Assembly (NCBI RefSeq): GCF_900074915.1
Contig: NZ_LT222319.1
Coordinates: 4,869,001-4,933,000 of the forward strand
DNA: 64,000 bases
Origin: Pseudomonas cerasi
GTDB taxonomy: Bacteria > Pseudomonadota > Gammaproteobacteria > Pseudomonadales > Pseudomonadaceae
Reading direction: 5' to 3'
Position 1 is the stretch's first letter. Each line of letters begins with the position of its first letter. Made by a program: the position numbers and the translations under genes. The notes under the pieces are model-generated. The model was not told the origin of the DNA and did not search any database. It worked only from the letters and a program-made list of their open reading frames with translations. Shown in pieces: positions 59,088 to 64,000 of the stretch.

Positions 59088-59723
59088 CTAAAGACTGATG
59101 ATTTCGGCTGCAGCACGATCAGCCAGGGCGTCCCGCACCGTCTGGCGAAAAGGCTCGAAACTCTGGCGACTGAAGCGGAACGCAGTACTGACGGCATGCA
59201 CCTGCATCTCGCCGCCCAATATCTGCCAGAAATAACGCGCGGGCCGCAGCGCCAGGGTGGTCATCTGCAGGCTGCACAGAAGGATCGACACCTCGTCCTT
59301 ATTGCGCATTGCACAGGGCATGAGCTGAAAGCTTTCTGAGCGCCCGGACGTAAACCAGCTGCTGAAAAAACTCGTCGCATGATCACTGCTCAATAGCCTG
59401 TCGAGCGAACTGCGGTAGAGTTGGCGAAGCTCGCCAGCGTTATCGATCACGGATAGCTGCAGTTTTCCGATGTCACTGAAACTGTGGATTTTCAATCGGG
59501 CATCGTTGATCCCGGCGCTCCGCGAACCGCCTGTGGCGGCAATCGAGCGCTGGTAAGCATCCAGCCATGCACGCCAGTTCACTCTGGAAGAATGGCGATC
59601 ATCTGCGACCAGTCGGGCATGGTGCAGACAATCCATTATGTCCTGGCGCAAATCAGGTTCGACATTGCGGGCGAAGGACAGCACGCTGGCACCCGTCAGT
59701 AGAGTTTCATCCGGATCAGACAT
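59088..59723 (-). CDS. Four-paralogue family protein B, function unknown
   Basis: 211 residues, cytosolic by sequence. It shares the N-terminal block (SVLSFARNVEPDLRQDI...A.LVA...W) and the C-terminal block (ESFQLMPCAMRN...ILLCSLQM, then YFWQILGGEMQVHA) with proteins A, C and D. The C-terminal helix is FRQTVRDALADR. Its start overlaps gene C by 8 bases, so they are translationally coupled. The function is unknown. Confidence 0.75.
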   Translation of the reverse strand: MSDPDETLLTGASVLSFARNVEPDLRQDIMDCLHHARLVADDRHSSRVNWRAWLDAYQRSIAATGGSRSAGINDARLKIHSFSDIGKLQLSVIDNAGELRQLYRSSLDRLLSSDHATSFFSSWFTSGRSESFQLMPCAMRNKDEVSILLCSLQMTTLALRPARYFWQILGGEMQVHAVSTAFRFSRQSFEPFRQTVRDALADRAAAEIISL

Positions 59724-60414
59724 CGGGACTGCCCCCGAGCGGCATGATCAGGCACGCACGCTTGCTCGACAGCGCGGTGTCGATGCCATCGCGAAACTGC
59801 GAATAGACCTGTTCAAACAGTTGCATTGCATGGACAGTCACAGCGATGTTGCCGTAGACACTCTTCGGCTCGATGACCTCGAAAAGAAACCCGGATGACA
59901 ACGGTTGACGTGTGGCGAATTGAAGCTGCACCAGCTTGAGCTTCTGTCGGGTGTCGACGAAAGCCAGTTGCAGAACTACGCTGACCTGCAATTTTCCCGA
60001 GTGATTCAAACCGCTCTGTACCGTCTGACTGCGCAGCAGATGAAGCGCTTCGCTCGCGACGGACTGGCTGCCTGCCCTGCGCATGAACGCCTCCGCACGC
60101 AGGAGCGTCTCGGCTGACACCAACGGTGCAAGCGCATGCACCATGCAACTCCACACTGTTTCAGCGGAGTCTTCAGGCAAAGGCTGGCTGATATGTTCGC
60201 TGGCGCTCGGCAGCCAGCCGAAACGCTGCGCAGCGGTGAGACGGGTTTCATTCCATTTTTCGGGTTCGGCAAACTTCGAGTGTTGTTTCGATGCGGCCAA
60301 CTGCACGTACAGCATCGAGTCCAGCACATCATTTTTCAGGGCGACCCGCTGCGGCTCGGGGAAAAACATCAAACAGCCCGCATTGACGACTACGGCATCC
60401 AATTCCTGCTTCAT
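59716..60414 (-). CDS. Four-paralogue family protein C, function unknown
   Basis: 232 residues from an ATG with AAAGGA about eight bases ahead; a longer frame to 60507 overlaps gene D and is not needed. It has the shared N-terminal block (CLMFFPEPQRVALKNDV...QLAA...W...FGWLP) and the beta-rich end (LQLAFVDTRQKLKLVQLQF), but the Cys of the GSF..C motif in A, B and D is absent. It is the most diverged member. No signal peptide is seen. Confidence 0.74.
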   Translation of the reverse strand: MKQELDAVVVNAGCLMFFPEPQRVALKNDVLDSMLYVQLAASKQHSKFAEPEKWNETRLTAAQRFGWLPSASEHISQPLPEDSAETVWSCMVHALAPLVSAETLLRAEAFMRRAGSQSVASEALHLLRSQTVQSGLNHSGKLQVSVVLQLAFVDTRQKLKLVQLQFATRQPLSSGFLFEVIEPKSVYGNIAVTVHAMQLFEQVYSQFRDGIDTALSSKRACLIMPLGGSPDV

Positions 60415-60472
60415 GGGAGAATTCCTTTTATCCCGAAAGCGGAGGCAGTCCGCGCCTCCGCCAACACTCCGA

Positions 60473-61288
60473 TCAGATTTCGTACTCTGCAATCGCATTA
60501 CTGACATTGTCGCTAAGCCGTTGCTCGATCAGCTTGCGATAGCGCGCATACAGGTCCGTGTTGAGCAACAGGTTGTGCTCGCCCTTCCAGGTCTGGACAC
60601 TGGTGCCCTGCCATTCCCAGAACAGCACATTGGTGACGTCACTGTCGGCCTGAAAGCTGACTGCCGCCATGGCCAGACTGACGATGCTGTCCCCGGATTC
60701 GATACAGGAGGCGATACGGAAGCTACCTCCACGGTGTGCCTTGGTCTGGTTCTCGAACAGGCGCAGGGGCTCTTTCCTGGCCTGCAGCGCGGCGACGGCA
60801 TCTGCAGCCACTTTGAGCATCAGCAGCGATGCAGGACCGGGTAACGCGGCAGTTGCAATGGCCGAACCGAGGATCTCCAGACCGACTTCGTCCATGGTGA
60901 AACGCTGCTGGGTGGCACGATAGCGCGCATAGTTCCAGTGGCTGGAGAGCCAGCCCACCTTGGAAAGCACTTCGTTGAATTTGTCATACCACTGATCGCC
61001 CTGGGTTTCAGAGCTGAACGCCTTGTTGGCCACAAGGGTGGCGAACAGAAAGGAATTCATCACGTCCTGCTTGCTCTGCGCCGACATACCGTTGGGAAAT
61101 GCCAGCACACTGCCTGCAACCACCGCACCTTCATGGCCGGACTGTGCGTCAGTGACGTCACCTGCCTGAGGCAATCCGGGGATTGCGGGGGCCGCGAATG
61201 CGCCCAACGAAGGTGGGCATTCAGCCAGCTCGCAGGCGGCAATGTAATCGAGGTTGTCAGTGCTGTTCATGGTTTTGTCCTGTGTCAT
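60473..61288 (-). CDS. Four-paralogue family protein D, function unknown (first gene of the operon)
   Basis: 271 residues from an ATG with AAGGA eight bases upstream. It is the longest member. An additional N-terminal region of about 60 residues (Pro/Ala-rich, Cys-containing) precedes the family core SVLAFPNGMSAQSKQDVMNSFLFATLVANKAF...W...VGWLS. The middle includes a hydrophobic helix (TAALPGPASLLMLKVAADAV) and the end has GSFRIASCIES and FWEWQG. Amphipathic helix YRKLIEQRLSDNVSNAI closes it. As the first gene of the D-C-B-A series, its upstream gap should hold the promoter. Confidence 0.77.
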   Translation of the reverse strand: MTQDKTMNSTDNLDYIAACELAECPPSLGAFAAPAIPGLPQAGDVTDAQSGHEGAVVAGSVLAFPNGMSAQSKQDVMNSFLFATLVANKAFSSETQGDQWYDKFNEVLSKVGWLSSHWNYARYRATQQRFTMDEVGLEILGSAIATAALPGPASLLMLKVAADAVAALQARKEPLRLFENQTKAHRGGSFRIASCIESGDSIVSLAMAAVSFQADSDVTNVLFWEWQGTSVQTWKGEHNLLLNTDLYARYRKLIEQRLSDNVSNAIAEYEI

Positions 61289-61635
61289 TTCATTAGTCCT
61301 TTAACTCATGCGTCCTGATGGACTGAATCGAGACTAACGAAATAAATCAGGCGGTTTTTTCGGAGCTTTCCGTTGCCCCCTGATGGCTTTCGGGCACTTG
61401 GCTGCCGAACTCGATACGCAAAGCCAGATTCGACCCGCCATCTGCCTCCCGGCGTACCGCAGGTGAGCGAAGATTCCGGGGAGGCTTCTGGAATCGGACT
61501 ACCGACGACGACGGTTGAAGAGAGCCGATTCGCTCAAGCCTGTGGGCCGAAACAAAGGCTCACAGGCTTGAAGTGACATCGCCACTTCAGCGCTTTCCCA
61601 CGCTGGATGGCGGCAGGTATGACACGCGTGCGCGC
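61289..61635. other. Gap between the four-paralogue operon and cobJ, with two strong hairpins
   Basis: No gene is supported here. A stem of 13 pairs (one G-U) with a GAAACAAA loop occupies 61536-61569 (outer arms AAGCCTGTG and CACAGGCTT), and a second hairpin has arms GAAGTG (61570-61575) and CACTTC (61583-61588). They may terminate cobJ transcription, although no T tract follows on either strand. The promoter of the paralogue operon should lie at about 61300-61500; I see no clear consensus. Confidence 0.55.
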
Positions 61636-63339
61636 TCAACCTGTAGGCTTGTTGCCGTACCAACGCGGCGTATAGACCCAGTTGCCGCCTGCGTGGCGAG
61701 GAAAGGTGCACGTCAGGGAAGAGCCGATCAACACCATGGTGCGCATGTCCACCTGCTCCGGTGTCAATTCGCCCAGCGTGATAACCCTCAATGTCTGCCC
61801 GGGACGGCCGATGTCGCGGCCCAGCGTCACAGGGGTTGCAGGGATGCGATGCTGGCGGACAATCTCCAGCGCACGCCCCAGTTGCCAGGGTCGGGAGCGA
61901 GATATCGGGTTGTAGAATGCCAGCGCCAGATCGGCCTGACAGGCGAGGTCCAGACGCTTTTCGATGATGTCCCAAGGCTTGAGGTTGTCGGACAGCGACA
62001 GCACGCAGAAATCATGTCCCAGCGGCGCACCAGCCTGAGCGGCGGTTGCCAGAGAAGCCGAGACACCCGGCAGAATCTCCAGCTCGACCGCATGCCAGTG
62101 AGGATTATCCGACTCATGCAACGCCTCAAGCACCGCTGACGCCATGGCGAACACTCCCGGATCACCGGACGACACCACGACCACCGAACGGCCTTGAGCA
62201 GCCAGCTCGAAGGCATGCCGGGCACGCTGCATTTCTTCGCGATTGTCAGTGCAGTGCAGTACCTGATCGGCACGAAACGGCCCTGCCATGCGCACGTAGG
62301 TTTCATAGCCCAGCACATCATTGGCACGTGCCAGTTCGGCCTTGACCGCAGGCACCATCAGGTCTGCTGCGCCAGGGCCCAGACCAATGACTGCAACGCG
62401 GCCACGCCCGCGGCCGATGCTCTGCACATCCAGCGGTTGCGCCGCGACAGCAATCGCGGTGTGGGCGTCGACGCAGAGCGGTGGCAACAGCTGCGGCACA
62501 GCCTTCATGGCCATCTCGCTGGCCGCAGCGGCGCTGACGAATCGCACCGCAACGTCCAGCTCGGCGGCAGCCTTGTGCAGGTGCGGATTGGCCATCTGCT
62601 CCTCGGCAGCCAACAGGCACGCCAAGGACTGCCCGGCAATACGTACCTCGCGCAGGGCCGAGCGCACTTGCTCAGCCAGTTCGTCACTGAGGTCAGTCAC
62701 CGCCACCAGCACGTTACGCGGGTATATCAGCAATTCATGGGGTGACGGCTCGCGCAGGGTACTGCCAACATGAATGGCCAGCGCGGCCTGTGGATCTTCG
62801 GGCAGTTGCGCCTGGGCCAGCCAAGGGGCTTCGCCCTCGATGCGTACAGGTTCGCCGGACAGCAGGTCGGAAACGAAACGCTTGCCCAGCTCCAGATCGC
62901 CCAGCGCATAGCCGCTTGGCGGGTTGAGCAGACAGGTGCCGAAACGCAGCTCGCCGCTGGTGGTGATCGCCGGCGCAACGCCAAGCCCGCTGGCGATGCT
63001 GCGCGCCAGGACATTCACCCCGCCAAGGCCGCCAAGCAGCGGCACTACGGCGCTGCCGTCTTCGGCCACGGCGAGCACTGGCGGTTCGGCGCCCTTCTCC
63101 AGCAGCACGGCGGCCAGGGTGCGAATAACGATACCGGCTGCGCAAAGGGCGATGATCGGTGTGTTCTGTTGATACAGCTGGCGCAGCGTCGCGCCGAACT
63201 CGCTGTAAGTGCGGTCGGCCCCCTGCACGCGCTCGGCCAGGCCATGAATCAGCGCATCGGGAAACAGCTGTTGAATGCGCCGCGCGGTGGCAAGGCTGCC
63301 ATTGCCGAGAATGACGATGGCCGGGGTCATGGAGGTCAT
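61636..63339 (-). CDS. cobJ: CbiG-CobJ fusion (cobalamin biosynthesis; precorrin-3B C17-methyltransferase)
   Basis: 567 residues. Residues 1 to about 310 are CbiG-like (IVILGNGSLATARRIQQLF, then LGGLGGVNVLARSIASGLG and a CbiG_C/CobE-like part with VDAHTAIAVAAQPLD). The remainder is the methyltransferase, starting VAVIGLGPGAADLM with the SAM-binding loop SSGDPGVFAMAS. CobJ methylates C-17 with ring contraction; the CbiG part matches the ring-opening hydrolase of the anaerobic route. The ATG overlaps the cobI stop by one base (TGATG). A longer open frame to 63663 only shadows cobI. Confidence 0.93.
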   Translation of the reverse strand: MTSMTPAIVILGNGSLATARRIQQLFPDALIHGLAERVQGADRTYSEFGATLRQLYQQNTPIIALCAAGIVIRTLAAVLLEKGAEPPVLAVAEDGSAVVPLLGGLGGVNVLARSIASGLGVAPAITTSGELRFGTCLLNPPSGYALGDLELGKRFVSDLLSGEPVRIEGEAPWLAQAQLPEDPQAALAIHVGSTLREPSPHELLIYPRNVLVAVTDLSDELAEQVRSALREVRIAGQSLACLLAAEEQMANPHLHKAAAELDVAVRFVSAAAASEMAMKAVPQLLPPLCVDAHTAIAVAAQPLDVQSIGRGRGRVAVIGLGPGAADLMVPAVKAELARANDVLGYETYVRMAGPFRADQVLHCTDNREEMQRARHAFELAAQGRSVVVVSSGDPGVFAMASAVLEALHESDNPHWHAVELEILPGVSASLATAAQAGAPLGHDFCVLSLSDNLKPWDIIEKRLDLACQADLALAFYNPISRSRPWQLGRALEIVRQHRIPATPVTLGRDIGRPGQTLRVITLGELTPEQVDMRTMVLIGSSLTCTFPRHAGGNWVYTPRWYGNKPTG

Positions 63340-64000
63340 CAGCCTTGCCACCTGTCGCCAGGGACGATAATCAGCGAAAAATACGGCGAAGACATCGGGT
63401 CGACCTGGTCCAGCGGGACGATTTTCTGGTTGCTCATCGTGGCGCGCTCGACATACAGCGCGCGCCCGGCCATCCCCAGCTCGGTCAGTACCTCGCGAAC
63501 CTTGTGGAAGTTGCGCCCCAGTTTCATGATCACCGCCGCGTCGGCGTCGGCCAGCTTGCGTTTCAGGTCGTCGTGGGACAGCACACCGGACAGCACTGAC
63601 AGGCTCTGGTTGCGATACACCAGCGGCGCGCCCAGCACCGAAGCGCCACCGAGCATCGAGCACACACCCGGGATCACTTCGGCCTCGTAGCGCTCGGCCA
63701 GACGATCGTGCAGGTACATGTAGGAGCCATAGAAAAACGGATCGCCTTCGCAGATCACCGCCACGTCACGTCCGGCGTCCAGGTGCGCGGCAATGTGCCG
63801 GCTGGATTCGTCGTAGAAGTCGCTGATGAGCTTTTCGTAGGACAGTGTCGGCGGCAATGCCTCAGTGGTCACCGGGTAGACCAGCGGCATCAGGGTCTGA
63901 ACGTCCTGCAGATGCGCTTCGATGATGCCGAATGCGTTGCCCTTTTTGCCCTTGGCCACGAAATACGCCACCACCGGCGACTCCCGCAGCAGACGCAGGG
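63339..64000 (-). CDS. cobI: Precorrin-2 C20-methyltransferase (partial, N-terminus beyond the right edge)
   Basis: About 220 C-terminal residues are visible; the start lies outside. Motifs CEGDPFFYGSYMY, EVIPGVCSMLGGASVLG and MKLGRNFHKVREVL identify the SAM-dependent tetrapyrrole methylase CobI. It methylates precorrin-2 at C-20 before CobJ acts. It is directly upstream of cobJ on the same strand with a one-base stop/start overlap. Confidence 0.94.
   Translation of the reverse strand, partial: LRLLRESPVVAYFVAKGKKGNAFGIIEAHLQDVQTLMPLVYPVTTEALPPTLSYEKLISDFYDESSRHIAAHLDAGRDVAVICEGDPFFYGSYMYLHDRLAERYEAEVIPGVCSMLGGASVLGAPLVYRNQSLSVLSGVLSHDDLKRKLADADAAVIMKLGRNFHKVREVLTELGMAGRALYVERATMSNQKIVPLDQVDPMSSPYFSLIIVPGDRWQG

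Noticed and set aside
61289..61635. Possible cobalamin riboswitch near the cob genes
   Set aside because: The B12-box and the conserved GCTGCCCCCGCAACTGTAA-type core are not visible, and the region is downstream of cobJ, not upstream of a cob gene.
61373..62139. Plus-strand open frames over the cobJ end and the adjacent gap
   Set aside because: They have no ribosome site, no family features and mostly oppose cobJ.
63340..63663. N-terminal extension of the CobJ frame over cobI
   Set aside because: The extra residues read the cobI gene out of frame and are Arg-rich; the ATG at 63339 overlaps the cobI stop in the usual coupled way.

Overview
The window is about 64 kb of high-GC DNA from a gamma-proteobacterium, almost certainly Pseudomonas. 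The P. syringae complex is my best guess, from protein character and REP-like repeats. Gene order matches two regions I remember from P. aeruginosa PAO1. The left 1-9.7 kb resembles PA4000-PA4011 (rlpA to a DedA protein). The blocks at 16.6-22.7 kb and 43.5-58.4 kb resemble PA4839-PA4857 (speA to marC). Gene names resting on synteny are recalled knowledge, not search results. I found no rRNA, tRNA, CRISPR array, prophage or insertion sequence.

Layout. (1) 1-7.4 kb, minus strand: a cell-wall elongation and housekeeping cluster, proA-nadD-rsfS-rlmH-mrdA-rodA-mltB-rlpA. (2) 7.7-9.7 kb: a 3-methyladenine glycosylase and a DedA-PAP2 fusion. (3) 9.8-16.6 kb: one half of a Tad/Flp pilus locus (tadG, the PprA kinase, a TadE-like pseudopilin, the FppA prepilin peptidase and the PprB regulator). 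(4) 16.6-22.7 kb: gcbA (diguanylate cyclase), a DUF2333 protein, a Nudix hydrolase, a SUI1-like protein and speA. (5) 22.9-35.3 kb, accessory: a short orphan VgrG, a lipoprotein esterase, a MATE transporter, an alpha-2-macroglobulin with pbpC, and a receiver-only regulator, with REP-like repeats in the gaps. (6) 35.3-43.4 kb: the other half of the Tad locus (flp divergent from rcpC-rcpA-tadZ-tadA-tadB-tadC-tadD and a DUF3613 gene). (7) 43.5-58.4 kb: dsbD, aroQ, accB-accC, prmA, a zinc-ribbon membrane protein, dusB-fis, purH-purD, retS and a frameshifted marC. (8) 58.4-61.3 kb, minus strand: four tandem, diverged paralogues of unknown function. (9) 61.6-64 kb, minus strand: cobalamin genes, a CbiG-CobJ fusion and a truncated cobI.

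How they work together. The Tad halves together encode a complete-looking Flp pilus: pilin, peptidase, pseudopilins, secretin, ATPase, platform proteins and pilotin-like lipoprotein, with the PprA-PprB pair that controls it in P. aeruginosa. GcbA (c-di-GMP) and RetS (Gac/Rsm pathway) also govern surface attachment, so the window is rich in functions for switching between motile and sessile life. The least explained part is the four-paralogue operon next to the cobalamin genes; it is the best candidate here for an undescribed system.
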